Position numbers and translations under genes: made by a program | Notes under the pieces: model-generated | The model's input: only the letters and a program-made list of their open reading frames with translations | Told to the model about the DNA's origin: nothing | The model's database searches: none | DNA from: Gammaproteobacteria bacterium HGW-Gammaproteobacteria-2 | GTDB taxonomy: Bacteria > Pseudomonadota > Gammaproteobacteria > Xanthomonadales > Xanthomonadaceae | Reading direction: 5' to 3' | DNA length: 64,000 nt | Assembly (NCBI GenBank): GCA_002840015.1 | Contig: PGZE01000002.1 | Coordinates: 1-64,000 of the forward strand | In this document: positions 47,801-55,031 of the stretch, one piece after another | Layout: each line of letters starts with the position of its first letter | How positions within the stretch are numbered: position 1 is the stretch's first letter

Positions 47801-48249
47801 TCCGCATGCATATTGCCACCCGAGCTGATCGCACTTCAGCGGATCACGTGACTCTCGACCGGGTGGTTATCGATCTGCAAGCCATCACCGGGCAGACGCC
47901 GCAAGATGTGTATTCCATGATCGCATTGGCCGAGGCCCTGATCGCGCGCGGCCGCTGGCTCAATCAACGCGGCGATAGCGCTGCGGCGCGCGCCGACTGG
48001 GAACGCGCCAGCGACCTGCTCACTGCACGCGCCGCCGACAGCTCGAAGGATACCGACCTGCTGGTGCCGTGGTTGAGTGCGCAGTGGCTGCTCGGGCATG
48101 GTGCGGCGGTCGCCGAGCGCATCGCCTGGCTCGAAAGCATCGGTTATCGCCACCCCGAGTTTCTCGCCCTGCTTGCCGCGCCACCGGCCACGCACGACCC
48201 TGTTCCGCGCGTAGCCGACAGCGATACGCAGCCACAACGTCGCGACTGA
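44860..48249 (+). CDS. winged-helix / STAND-like ATPase / TPR membrane protein
   Basis: ATG 44860 follows an AGGAAAAG box and gives 1129 aa. Residues ~15-115 form an OmpR/CadC-type winged helix (EPRLMEVLIALAEHAGEVVS, ETIRKRGYRLIA). Residues ~130-500 begin NPYVGLSAFDDQHAGVFFGR and hold a STAND-like NTPase with Walker A GSSGCGKTS (179-187) and Walker B LLLILDHGEAL (Asp288). A transmembrane helix lies at ~600-625 and TPR-like repeats follow to the C-terminus. This is a signal-transducing ATPase, probably a membrane-bound transcription regulator whose C-terminal repeats sense a ligand outside the cytoplasm. No partner is obvious. The longer frame from 44710 is not used. Confidence 0.85.
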   Translation: MAQRSARIQSLASVSQFRIGALLIVPERLTIVTGEREISLEPRLMEVLIALAEHAGEVVSADQLLIEVWRGSFYSDNPVHRAIAHLRRLIGDSSRNPTYIETIRKRGYRLIAKVLFPEDYRRTPTLSGPWTHGNPYVGLSAFDDQHAGVFFGRSRMTAKLLTALRRQIDSQRRFVLLVGSSGCGKTSLLRAGAEPLLKREGGFDGLQALAVAYCDLAACHGGDVLLQLAAALASWAIDGRPVFAPGPVSDLANMLRQQPEHVGAVFAEAVRRRSASMGPYAHLLLILDHGEALVASPAIDQRERAAFWRVLAQLCDCAHVAVVMITRSDFYPRLIDALPGLAELKASDGHVDVLTPRAGDIAQIIRAPAMLAGLVFEEDPDTAARLDDTLRDAALEHADALPLLQHALHTLYERRTEAGELTFRSYREIGGLVGALAHRAEEVFASLPAPARASLDQVLALLVVVQPDSEAISAQSVYWSALADESARQLAETFVCARLFVGELQHGRPVFGVAHEALLRQWPRAREWIVDNRRLLQARARLRRATARWVEEGRSADFLLNPGQPLSEAREAASHPGTSVSDDERAFLAACERQLRFARRLRVAALTALFAFSAVAVLFAFSAQHARREAEQHREEALRLADFMLVDLADRLRPLGNLKLLSGIGDQALSYLEHQSTATMRTEDLINHSRALRTIGEVLMAQEQRKEALPTFERAVDAARSALALAPDSPAALAESGIAEYWLGYYYFEQRRLDETRRHWQAYLASSERLVQIEPENPKWMLELSYALNNLGALALRQGRSDEALARFTRSAELKRAALTYGPDDATLRLDLINSLSWIAKTRAADGRLRQASEGYAEVVRMLRDLVAERPEALAWEERLALDLLIGAGIELKLGRLPQALIQVEESIARLAALIASAPDNRIWRRDLTYAHLTAAWIAEASAAAALVTSHLLAAQTLSAELLASADPEPLPQWRRLDAQIRMHIATRADRTSADHVTLDRVVIDLQAITGQTPQDVYSMIALAEALIARGRWLNQRGDSAAARADWERASDLLTARAADSSKDTDLLVPWLSAQWLLGHGAAVAERIAWLESIGYRHPEFLALLAAPPATHDPVPRVADSDTQPQRRD

Positions 48250-48302
48250 GCGCCTGCTCGCGCGCTTGCGCCTTGGGGAAACACTGAACAAGCCTCGTTC
48301 TT

Positions 48303-48419
48303 CGTCATTGCGAGCGCAGCGAAGCAATCCATGAGCGAATCGGCCCACGACAGCGGCAGGGGTGGCATTCGCGAGTGCGCGACATGGATCGCCACGCGCT
48401 TTCGGCGCTCGCGATGACA
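48303..48419. mobile_element. MITE-like element with imperfect terminal inverted repeats
   Basis: The left end CGTCATTGCGAGCGCAGCGA continues GCAATCCATG (48303-48333). The right end, read in reverse from 48419, is TGTCATCGCGAGCGCCGAAA followed by GCGCGTGGCGATCCATG. The arms are related but not identical and frame 117 bases without coding potential. The left-end sequence belongs to a motif widespread in proteobacterial genomes. The element lies between two functional genes. Confidence 0.6.
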
Positions 48420-48450
48420 AACGGGCGGGGCGTCGCGATGATGACCCCTT

Positions 48451-48474
48451 AGGGGCGCAATTCATTGCGCCCCT
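48451..48474. repeat. REP-like palindrome (GCGCAATTCATTGCGC core)
   Basis: AGGGGCGCAA-TTCA-TTGCGCCCCT is a perfect 10-bp-arm palindrome. The same element recurs, with decay, three times at 52803-52902. Confidence 0.7.
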
Positions 48475-48575
48475 CGACCCGGTTGCGACCCAGGCTCTTT
48501 GCGCACGGGGAATGGGCTGAAATCATGGCTGTGCGCGCCTGGGGACGGCGCGACGGCGGCACGTGTCAGCCTGAT

Positions 48576-48613
48576 ATGTCAAGCACTTGCAAACCGTCAG
48601 GTTTTCGTAAGGT
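48576..48613 (+). promoter_or_regulatory. conserved operator-like element, copy A
   Basis: The stretch contains CACTTGCAAACCGTCAGGTT then TTCGTAAGGT. A second copy lies at 49849-49886 (29 of 38 bases identical by my alignment). The core AACC-GTCA-GGTT is palindromic. Copy A ends ~99 bases before the HTH gene. The winged-helix protein or the HTH protein itself could bind it. Confidence 0.45.
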
Positions 48614-48711
48614 TCTGCGACCGCACTGCGACCATTCTGTGTGCATCGTGATACCGCCGTGTTGCGATGCACCAGCCCGTTCACCATCGATTAGCCAAGG
48701 AGCCGCCGACC

Positions 48712-49014
48712 ATGCCAGTTGCCAGCGATGCAGCACAGTCAGCACAAATACCGCCTGCCAAACGGCCAAGCCAGTGCGGTAGCATCCAGCTTGATGCCGC
48801 ACGCCTGCGGCAACTGCGCCGCACTCAGATGCTGAGCCAGCGCGATCTCGCCGATGAGTTCGGTCGCCGCGATATCCAGGTCTCGATCGCCACCATCAAA
48901 CGTGCCGAAGCCGGGCAAGCGGTGCGCTACCGGATCGCACGCGAGATAGCGCGCTACTTCGATCTACCGGCCAGCGAACTGGCACACACCAACGCCCTCG
49001 CCGACGCGCACTGA
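48712..49014 (+). CDS. small XRE-type helix-turn-helix protein
   Basis: From ATG 48712, behind an AAGGAG box (48697-48702), the product is 100 aa. It contains an HTH domain LRQLRRTQMLSQRDLADEFG with VSIATIKRAEAGQAVRYRIAREIARYFDLP, typical of Cro/CI-type regulators. The pattern is close to the N-terminal domains of larger Lysobacterales regulators, so it could also be a cut-down version of such a protein. Target genes are unknown, but the palindromic element upstream is a candidate autoregulatory site. Confidence 0.75.
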   Translation: MPVASDAAQSAQIPPAKRPSQCGSIQLDAARLRQLRRTQMLSQRDLADEFGRRDIQVSIATIKRAEAGQAVRYRIAREIARYFDLPASELAHTNALADAH

Positions 49015-49139
49015 ACCCGCAGCGTAGCGTCCACAACCCTCGCAATCACTCTCAATTAAAACCTCGCCTGCCCCCGTTCCGCGTGGAGAGGTCAGGCGAC
49101 CGCAGACAACCACGCACCACCACACAGGGACTCACCACC

Positions 49140-49634
49140 ATGCACAACCAGCGCACCATCTTTCCCGCACTGACCATGCTCGCCGCCGCACTGGCGGTCA
49201 CCCCGTCACACGCGGCTACCGCCAGCGCCTGCGACGGTTACCCCGTCGACGGCACCGCCGAGATCAGCGTCGATGTCCGCGCCCAGCCGATGGCACTGCC
49301 GAGCAGTGGCCGCTACGTGCTCGACTACAGCGCCAGCCTCGGCCCGGCCAACAGCCAGAACACGGTCTGCTTCAGCGGCGACAGCACCCTGATCTATACG
49401 CTGAGCGATAGCGGCCGTTACGCGTTTCGCGACATCGTGTTCGAGCTGCCATTCGGCTACGAGCCCGCCGCCAGCCCGTTCAAGCTCTGGACCGTGCAAG
49501 CGCAAAGCATTGTCGTGCATGTCGTGGACACCCCGGAATCGGCCGGTCAGGTGTTCAAATACACAATCAAGGTAGAAGACCGGCGCACCGGTGCCATCAT
49601 TTTCATTGACCCGGAGTTGTCGGATCGGAATTGA
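49140..49634 (+). CDS. secreted hypothetical protein
   Basis: The ATG at 49140 gives 164 aa with a signal peptide (IFPALTMLAAALAVTPSHA, cut near residue 25). The mature protein is beta-rich with two Cys (ASACDGYP, NTVCFSG) and ends IKVEDRRTGAIIFIDPELSD. I do not recognise the family. The coding region is GC-rich and has normal codon use. A hairpin at ~49691-49721 follows. Confidence 0.6.
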   Translation: MHNQRTIFPALTMLAAALAVTPSHAATASACDGYPVDGTAEISVDVRAQPMALPSSGRYVLDYSASLGPANSQNTVCFSGDSTLIYTLSDSGRYAFRDIVFELPFGYEPAASPFKLWTVQAQSIVVHVVDTPESAGQVFKYTIKVEDRRTGAIIFIDPELSDRN

Positions 49635-50579
49635 TTTTTTGTGGGCAGGTTTCGCCGCCCTGCACGCGCACACCATGCCGCCTCCGTCGGCACCAACCCC
49701 GGGTAGAAGCCGGGGTTGGTGGCAGTGCAGCGCCATCGGGCAGCCCTGGCCATGCCGTGCCTGACGCGCTCGGGGGCCGTGCCTGACGCGCTCGGGGCTG
49801 GATTGCTTGTCGCCTGCAGCATTGCAGGGACGACCAGCTTATCGTTTCATATCAGACACTTGTGAACCGTAAGGTTGCCGAAAGGTGGCCGCAGCGGGAT
49901 TCGATGATTCTAGCCTCGCCGCACAGACGGCAAAAACAGGGGCCCCACGCCAAGGGGCTCCACGCAAGCAGGAGTCGCACCACCGAACGCATGCTTCACT
50001 AAAATCCAGCCAGATCAAGGCATCTCATCCAGGTTGGGGAACCTGATGGATCGCCGTCGGATTCGCGGCAGAGCAGCGGTAGGCGCAATTGCGGGGGCCC
50101 GCGCCTGATGCACCGATGCTCACCACACGCGAACTTGCGAGTCTGGCGCGTCCCGGTCGACCATTCGGCCGGGACCTGCCGATGAGTTCCGATATCGCGA
50201 TGTCGATGCCTTGGTTAGCAGCCGTCACAATTCGCCGTGCCTGGAGGTGCGGCGCTTGGACGGCGCACGCGGAGTACACGCGCTCGCGTTGCTGGATCGT
50301 CATGAACGCATGCACCCGGGCCCACTCACCTCCACGCGGTGTATGGACCAAGCTCCGGGCAGGTAAGTGCCACTGCGGGCGGGCGTCGCGCACAAACGTG
50401 CGGCGCCGCTTGTTCAACCCTCCCCCGCATGCGGGGGAGGGGTTGTTTTGCGGGCGACACCGCGCCATCGTCGTTTTTTGTGAGAGATCACCCTGTGGGC
50501 GACTTGGTAGTGCGGGTTCTGTTCGCGCCCCAGACTTGATCTGCAGGCGCGCCCTGCAGGGGCAACTACTGCCAACGCA
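49635..50579. other. 945-base stretch without a convincing gene
   Basis: A 12-bp-arm hairpin (CACCAACCCCGG / CCGGGGTTGGTG, 49691-49721) may end the secreted-protein gene. A 22-base sequence is tandemly duplicated at 49755-49798 (CCGTGCCTGACGCGCTCGGG core). Copy B of the CACTTG..AACCGT element is at 49849-49886. A long palindrome centred on CCCCGCATGCGGGG lies at about 50415-50445. A CCCTGTGGGCGAC fragment is at 50488-50504, and the GCCCCAGACTTGATCTG element at about 50527. Frames at 50025-50468 (minus) and 50089-50694 (plus) mirror each other and show Arg/Ala/Pro-rich, non-protein-like composition, so I do not call them. Confidence 0.5.
49849..49886 (+). promoter_or_regulatory. conserved operator-like element, copy B (no gene follows)
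   Basis: This is the second copy of the element at 48576-48613: CACTTGTGAACCGTAAGGTT then GCCGAAAGGT. No recognisable gene starts within several hundred bases, so it may regulate something lost or too short to call, such as a transcript. Confidence 0.4.
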
Positions 50580-51284
50580 TCAGCGCACAAACCCGCGAAT
50601 CGCCGCAGCAATATTGACCGGCTCGCTCACCGTACACATGCGCGTTACGTCCTCGCCCAGATCCGCTTCGGCCTCCAGCGCCCAGGTGAGGTGATACGGT
50701 ACGTGTACACCGTAGCCACCCAGCGCCAGCACCGGGGCGATGTCCGAGCGCAGCGAGTTGCCCACCATCACGAACGCGCTGGCAGCGACACCACATTCAT
50801 TGAGCACCCGCGCGTACGTTGGCGGGTCTTTTTCCGACACGATCTCGATGCGGTGGAACAGCTCGCTCAGCCCTGACGCGCGCACCTTGGCTTCTTGATG
50901 AAACAGGTCGCCCTTGGTGATCAGCACCAGTGGGTGGTGTTCGGCAACGGCTTCCACCGCAGCGCGTATGCCCGGCACCAATTCAACCGGGTGCTGCAAG
51001 ATTTCCTTGCCCAGCACAACCAACCGATGGATATCACTGGCACTGATACGGGCATCGGTGATCGCCACGGCGGTTTCGATCATCGACAGCACCATGCCCT
51101 TGACGCCGTAGCCGAACAGCCTGATGTTGCGGCGTTCGGTGGCCAGGGTGCGGTCATGCAATTGCGCGTCGGCCAGATCGACGTAATGCCCGACGATGGC
51201 CTCGAAGCGGGCCTGGGCATCGTCGAAATAATCCTGACTGCGCCACAGGGTGTCGTCGGCGTCAAAACCTACCAGTTTGAACAT
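50580..51284 (-). CDS. HAD-superfamily hydrolase
   Basis: The 234-aa product has the HAD motifs: DADDTLW (catalytic Asp pair, residues ~8-14), LVLITKGD (motif II), K in VSEKDPPTY (motif III), and VGNSLRSDIAPVLALGGYGVHVP (motif IV). The form resembles haloacid dehalogenase/phosphatase types with a small cap domain. It probably hydrolyses a small phosphorylated metabolite. The substrate cannot be told from sequence. A single gene on the minus strand. Confidence 0.88.
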   Translation of the reverse strand: MFKLVGFDADDTLWRSQDYFDDAQARFEAIVGHYVDLADAQLHDRTLATERRNIRLFGYGVKGMVLSMIETAVAITDARISASDIHRLVVLGKEILQHPVELVPGIRAAVEAVAEHHPLVLITKGDLFHQEAKVRASGLSELFHRIEIVSEKDPPTYARVLNECGVAASAFVMVGNSLRSDIAPVLALGGYGVHVPYHLTWALEAEADLGEDVTRMCTVSEPVNIAAAIRGFVR

Positions 51285-51394
51285 GGGTGTACCTGCGCTC
51301 GGTATGCTTTCGGCGTGCTGTGATGAATGCTGAATAAATTAATATATCGTTATCAGGCAATCGTTTACGAACTTTACATGCTCGTTGTGTTCTC

Positions 51395-51532
51395 ATGTTC
51401 ACCAGCAGGCGCAATGCCGGCTGGTTGGGCTAGCCCGCTCCCCCCGGGCTGGCCCTCGGGGCCACTGACTCTCCCCCAGTCGGGCCCCTCCCCCCGACCC
51501 CGTGTGCTCCCCCAGGCGCACGGGGTTTTTTT
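51395..51532 (+). ncRNA. small RNA with C-rich loops, sX13-like
   Basis: A 5' hairpin ACCAGC...GCTGGT (51401-51425) is followed by AGCCCG/CGGGCT with loop CTCCCCC (51432-51450), GGCCC/GGGCC (51451-51463), and GACT/AGTC with loop CTCCCCC (51467-51481). A terminator stem CCCCGTGTGC/GCGCACGGGG (51498-51525) follows; its loop again contains CTCCCCC, and seven T (to 51532) follow it. Three hairpins that expose CUCCCCC recall sX13, the Xanthomonas sRNA that pairs G-rich mRNA motifs through C-rich loops. AT-rich DNA upstream (51335-51380) could carry a promoter (TTATCA at 51350, TTTACA at 51373, 17 bases apart). No coding frame fits. Confidence 0.8.
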
Positions 51533-52817
51533 ACGCCTCAACGTGGCTTGGTGGCTTGCGCGTCACCCGCCACGCCAGCACTACACCCACAGCAAGTAGG
51601 CTCGCCGACAGCAAAAACGGCGCTCCCGGCAGATGCCACGATGCGCGCTCGCCGATGAAACTGGCGAAGACATGGGTGAACAGATACGGCCCGAAGATCC
51701 CTGCGACGCTGGCCAGACTGGCCACCGCACCTTGCAGCCTGCCTTGTTCGTGCATATCCACCTGCCGTGTCATCAGCGCCTGCAGCGAAGGCCCGGCAAA
51801 GCCCCACAGCGCCATCAGCGGTATCGCGATCAAGAACCAGGTGCCGTTGGGGGCCAGGCCTTGCAACACAAAGCCCATGGCACCAAAACTCAGGCCCGCC
51901 AGCAATGCCTTGCGCTCGCCCAGCCACGGCACCACGCGCCGCACCAGCCCGGCCTGAACCACCGCATTGCTGGCACCGACCAGGGCAAGGGTGTAGCCCA
52001 CCTGTTGCGGCCCCCATTGGTAACGATAATCGGCATACAGCACAAACACGCTGTTGAGCACGTAATGGGCCAGCTGCGAGAAAAACAGCACCGTGGCCAG
52101 GCCCAGCACCTGCGGGTAGCGGCGCAGCAACATCAGCGCGCCAACCGGGTTGGCACGCCGCCAGTTGAACGGCGCGCGCCGCTCCGGCGGCAAGGATTCG
52201 GGCAGGATGAACCAGCCATAGCAGAAGTTGGCCAGGCTCAAACCAGCGGCTACCCAGAATGGCAGGCGCAGATCAATCCCGCTCAAATACCCGCCCATGG
52301 CCGGGCCGATGATGAAGCCCAGGCCAAACGCGGCGCCGATCATGCCGTAGCTGCCGGCGCGCTTTTCCGGCGGCACCACATCGGCGATATAGGCATTGGC
52401 GGTGCTGAAACTGGCCGAACTGATACCCGCCAATATCCGGCCGATGAACAGCAACGGCAGAGTGTTGACCAAGGCCATCAAAATAAAATCCAGGCCCAAC
52501 CCCAGATTGGACAGCAAGATCACCGGGCGGCGGCCGAAACGATCCGACAACGCGCCCTGAAATGGCGAAAACAGGAACTGCATCAGCGCAAACACGGTGC
52601 CGAACAAGCCCACCCACAGCGCGGCAGAACCGATATCGCCACCGGTGAATTGCTCGATCAGATGCGGCAGCACCGGGATCACCACGCCCATCGCCAAAAC
52701 ATCGAGCGCCACGGTGATGAAGATGAACAGCAGCGCGGCTCGGCGCACGGGTGACGGCGTTGGAATGGTGGTATCGATCAGTACAAGCCCGGTATTGTGC
52801 GTAGGGACGCAATTCAT
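51531..52817 (-). CDS. MFS transporter, TetA-like
   Basis: The 428-aa product from this ATG is a 12-helix major facilitator. Family motifs: DVLAMGVVIPVLPHLI (helix 1), the GALSDRFGRRPVILLSN loop signature, GRILAGISSASFSTANAYIADV and AAFGLGFIIGPAMGG (motif C-like). It is close to TetA-type drug exporters but tetracycline specificity is unproven. The chosen ATG (52815-52817) lies inside a REP-like element, so the first residues (MNCVPTHN) may be encoded by the repeat; a GTG further in (before RRAALLF) is an alternative. It ends one base before the small-RNA terminator's end. Confidence 0.85.
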   Translation of the reverse strand: MNCVPTHNTGLVLIDTTIPTPSPVRRAALLFIFITVALDVLAMGVVIPVLPHLIEQFTGGDIGSAALWVGLFGTVFALMQFLFSPFQGALSDRFGRRPVILLSNLGLGLDFILMALVNTLPLLFIGRILAGISSASFSTANAYIADVVPPEKRAGSYGMIGAAFGLGFIIGPAMGGYLSGIDLRLPFWVAAGLSLANFCYGWFILPESLPPERRAPFNWRRANPVGALMLLRRYPQVLGLATVLFFSQLAHYVLNSVFVLYADYRYQWGPQQVGYTLALVGASNAVVQAGLVRRVVPWLGERKALLAGLSFGAMGFVLQGLAPNGTWFLIAIPLMALWGFAGPSLQALMTRQVDMHEQGRLQGAVASLASVAGIFGPYLFTHVFASFIGERASWHLPGAPFLLSASLLAVGVVLAWRVTRKPPSHVEA

Positions 52818-52902
52818 TGCGCCCCATGGTGGTATGGGTAGGGGCACAATTCATTGCACCCCAATGGTATTGTGGGTTGGGGCACACTTCACCGCGCCTC
52901 AA
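52803..52902. repeat. three tandem GCAATTCATTGC-type palindromes
   Basis: Copies at 52803-52826, 52839-52863 and 52877-52902 (the last decayed) share the GCGCAATTCATTGCGC core seen at 48451-48474, about 37 bases apart. They occupy the gap between the divergent MFS and hydrolase genes and supply the MFS start codon. Confidence 0.65.
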
Positions 52903-52952
52903 CCCAGATGGTTGTCGGCCGATAATTTGGCAACAGTATACGGAGTTCAGCC

Positions 52953-53750
52953 ATGCCCCTGATCGATGTCAACGGCACCCAACTCAATTACCGGATCGAT
53001 GGAGATGGCCCGGAAACCGTGGTGATGGCACATGGCCTGCTGATGGATCTGTCGATGTACGACGCCCAGGTTGCCGCACTGTCCGCGCATTACCGGGTGA
53101 TCCGCTACGACCATCGCGGCCAGGGCGACTCGCAGGCCACGCGCGAGGGGCTGGACATGGACACCCTGTGCGAAGATGCAGCCGCCCTGATTACCGCGCT
53201 GGATGCCGGCCCCTGCCATTTCGTTGGCATGTCGATGGGCGGCTTCATGGCGCTGCGTCTGGCCGCCCGCCACCCCGACCTGCTGCGTTCGCTGACCTTG
53301 CTCGACTCCAGCGCGTGGACCGAGCCGAGCCGCGTGCGCCTGCGTTTTCATGCGATGCGCCTGGGTGCGTGGATATTTGGCCTGAAGCCATTTATCCCCG
53401 CAATGCTCAAGCTGATGTTCGGCGCCAGCAGCCTGCGCGACCCGGCCTTGGCCGGCATGATCGACCACTGGCGCGCGCGGCTGGCCACCCGGCCCAAACG
53501 GGTATTGCATGCGGTCAAAGCGGTGGTACAACGCAGCGATGCTAGCGCCGAGCTGGCAAATATTCGCTGTCCGACCTTGATTGTCGTCGGCGCCGAGGAT
53601 GTCCTTACTAGCCCGAAACATGCCGAGTTCATGGCTAAAACCATTGCAAATGCCACTCTGGTGCAGATTCCGGCGGTTGGCCATAGTGCCAACATGGAGG
53701 CTCCAGAAGCGGTAAATGCCGCCTTATTGGCGCATTTCGCTGCCCAATGA
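52953..53750 (+). CDS. alpha/beta hydrolase
   Basis: The 265-aa product has the fold's landmarks: VVMAHGLLMD (oxyanion hole), YDHRGQGDS, the nucleophile elbow FVGMSMGGFMALRLA (Ser) and, near the end, VVGAEDVLTSPKHAEFM with VGHSANMEAPEAVNAALLAHF, supplying catalytic Asp and His. It resembles the 3-oxoadipate enol-lactonase or esterase-like group. Substrate unknown. It converges on the EAL gene with a 27-base overlap. Confidence 0.9.
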   Translation: MPLIDVNGTQLNYRIDGDGPETVVMAHGLLMDLSMYDAQVAALSAHYRVIRYDHRGQGDSQATREGLDMDTLCEDAAALITALDAGPCHFVGMSMGGFMALRLAARHPDLLRSLTLLDSSAWTEPSRVRLRFHAMRLGAWIFGLKPFIPAMLKLMFGASSLRDPALAGMIDHWRARLATRPKRVLHAVKAVVQRSDASAELANIRCPTLIVVGAEDVLTSPKHAEFMAKTIANATLVQIPAVGHSANMEAPEAVNAALLAHFAAQ

Positions 53751-55004
53751 GCGTTTTTTGCCGCCTTCTGGCAAGCAATTGGTCAATAATTGCGCAATCG
53801 GCTGTGGCCGCCCCAAAAAATAACCTTGGCCGAAATCACAGCCCAGCTCATTGAGGCAAGCCAGGGTTTCGGCGCTGTCCACGCCCTCTGCCACGACACG
53901 CAGATCGAGCTTGTGGGCAAGCCCAACCATGGCTTCCACCAGATGCACCGAACGTTGGCTCGCGCGCAAGCCAGTCACAAAGGAATGGTCGATTTTGAGC
54001 TCGGTCAATGGCAGATGTCGCAAATAGGTAAACGACGCGTTGCCGATTCCAAAATCGTCAATCGCAATACGCAGGCCATGGTCACGCAACCGCTTGAGCA
54101 GCGGCACGCTGGCTTCCGGGTCCTGCAGTGCCGTGGTTTCAGTGATTTCCAAAATCAGGTGCTGCGGATCGACTTCCCACAACTGCAGCGCTTCCAGTAT
54201 CTGCTCCACCATGCCGCGCTCGGCGAGTGCTCTGGGCGAGAGGTTCACCGCCATTGTAATGGCACGCCCGTAGTGCCGCGTCACCAACGCTGCATGCTGG
54301 GCGCTGGTATTCAGGCTCCAGCGCGTCAACGGGGTGATCAAGCCGGTCTGCTCGGCGGCCGCGATAAACCGTGCCGGAGAGGCCATCTCGCCATCGGGCC
54401 CAAGCCAGCGCGCCAACGACTCAACCGCGACAAGGCGGCCGCTGGCGATTTCGAAAATGGGTTGCAGATACGCTTGCAAACGATTATTCCGGATCGCCTC
54501 GTATAGCGCCACATGCGGTACTGGATCACCATCGCGATCCTGGCGAAACACCGCGACACCTTGAACCGATGCCAGACTGGCCTCACCCGCCTGCACGACG
54601 CGGCGCAACAGCTGGTCGGCATTGGTACCGTGCTCTGGCGCCACAACGATACCGATGGCAACCTCGACGCGCACCGGCTGCTGCTCAAGGATGAACCCCT
54701 CGGCGAACACCTGCTGCAAGCGTGCTGCTGCCAACTCGCTATGCTGCGGTGTCGGCAAGTGCGGCAGCACGATCAAAAAATCGGCATCGCCCACCTGATC
54801 GACGCGGTCACTCGGCCGCAGTGCAGCGCCGATCATGTCCTGCACCTGCTGCAGCAGCACCTCGCCAGCAGCGTGACCGAACTGGATGTTGTAGCTGTGC
54901 ATGCGGCGCACGCGCAACAACAGCACCCCGACGAACGCCACTTCCGACGCAGTCGCGGCGAGGCCGTATTTGACAAGGGCTTGCGCGACGCGCCAATTCA
55001 GCAT
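53724..55004 (-). CDS. EAL-domain cyclic-di-GMP phosphodiesterase with degenerate GGDEF
   Basis: The 426-aa protein has an N-terminal GGDEF-like domain in which the signature has become VGDADF (residue ~70), so it should not make c-di-GMP. The EAL domain keeps the catalytic residues: ESLARW (Glu), MAVNLSPRAL (Asn), LEITETTAL (Glu), IAIDDFGIG (two Asp), LKIDHSFV (Lys), VAEGVD (Glu), FGQGYFLGRP (Gln). It is therefore a likely active phosphodiesterase. It follows the HD-GYP gene by 27 bases in the same operon. Confidence 0.9.
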   Translation of the reverse strand: MLNWRVAQALVKYGLAATASEVAFVGVLLLRVRRMHSYNIQFGHAAGEVLLQQVQDMIGAALRPSDRVDQVGDADFLIVLPHLPTPQHSELAAARLQQVFAEGFILEQQPVRVEVAIGIVVAPEHGTNADQLLRRVVQAGEASLASVQGVAVFRQDRDGDPVPHVALYEAIRNNRLQAYLQPIFEIASGRLVAVESLARWLGPDGEMASPARFIAAAEQTGLITPLTRWSLNTSAQHAALVTRHYGRAITMAVNLSPRALAERGMVEQILEALQLWEVDPQHLILEITETTALQDPEASVPLLKRLRDHGLRIAIDDFGIGNASFTYLRHLPLTELKIDHSFVTGLRASQRSVHLVEAMVGLAHKLDLRVVAEGVDSAETLACLNELGCDFGQGYFLGRPQPIAQLLTNCLPEGGKKRSLGSEMRQ

Positions 55005-55031
55005 CGCGGCACACCCCGGATGCTGGCGGTG

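Larger units (their letters stand above)
48250..48711. other. 462-base spacer with MITE-like element, palindrome and promoter element
   Basis: No gene is seen. It holds the MITE-like element at 48303-48419, the palindrome at 48451-48474 and the motif shared with 49845-49889 (see separate entries). The promoter of the small HTH gene must lie in its last 100 bases. Confidence 0.55.

Noticed and set aside
50025-50694. Two overlapping frames (147 aa minus, 201 aa plus) in the empty spacer
   Set aside because: They mirror each other and have Arg/Ala/Pro-rich, unconserved-looking sequence; neither has a ribosome site or partner.
51327-51599. 90-aa frame across the small RNA
   Set aside because: It runs through the hairpins and terminator and into the MFS gene; proline-rich nonsense sequence produced by the C-rich loops.
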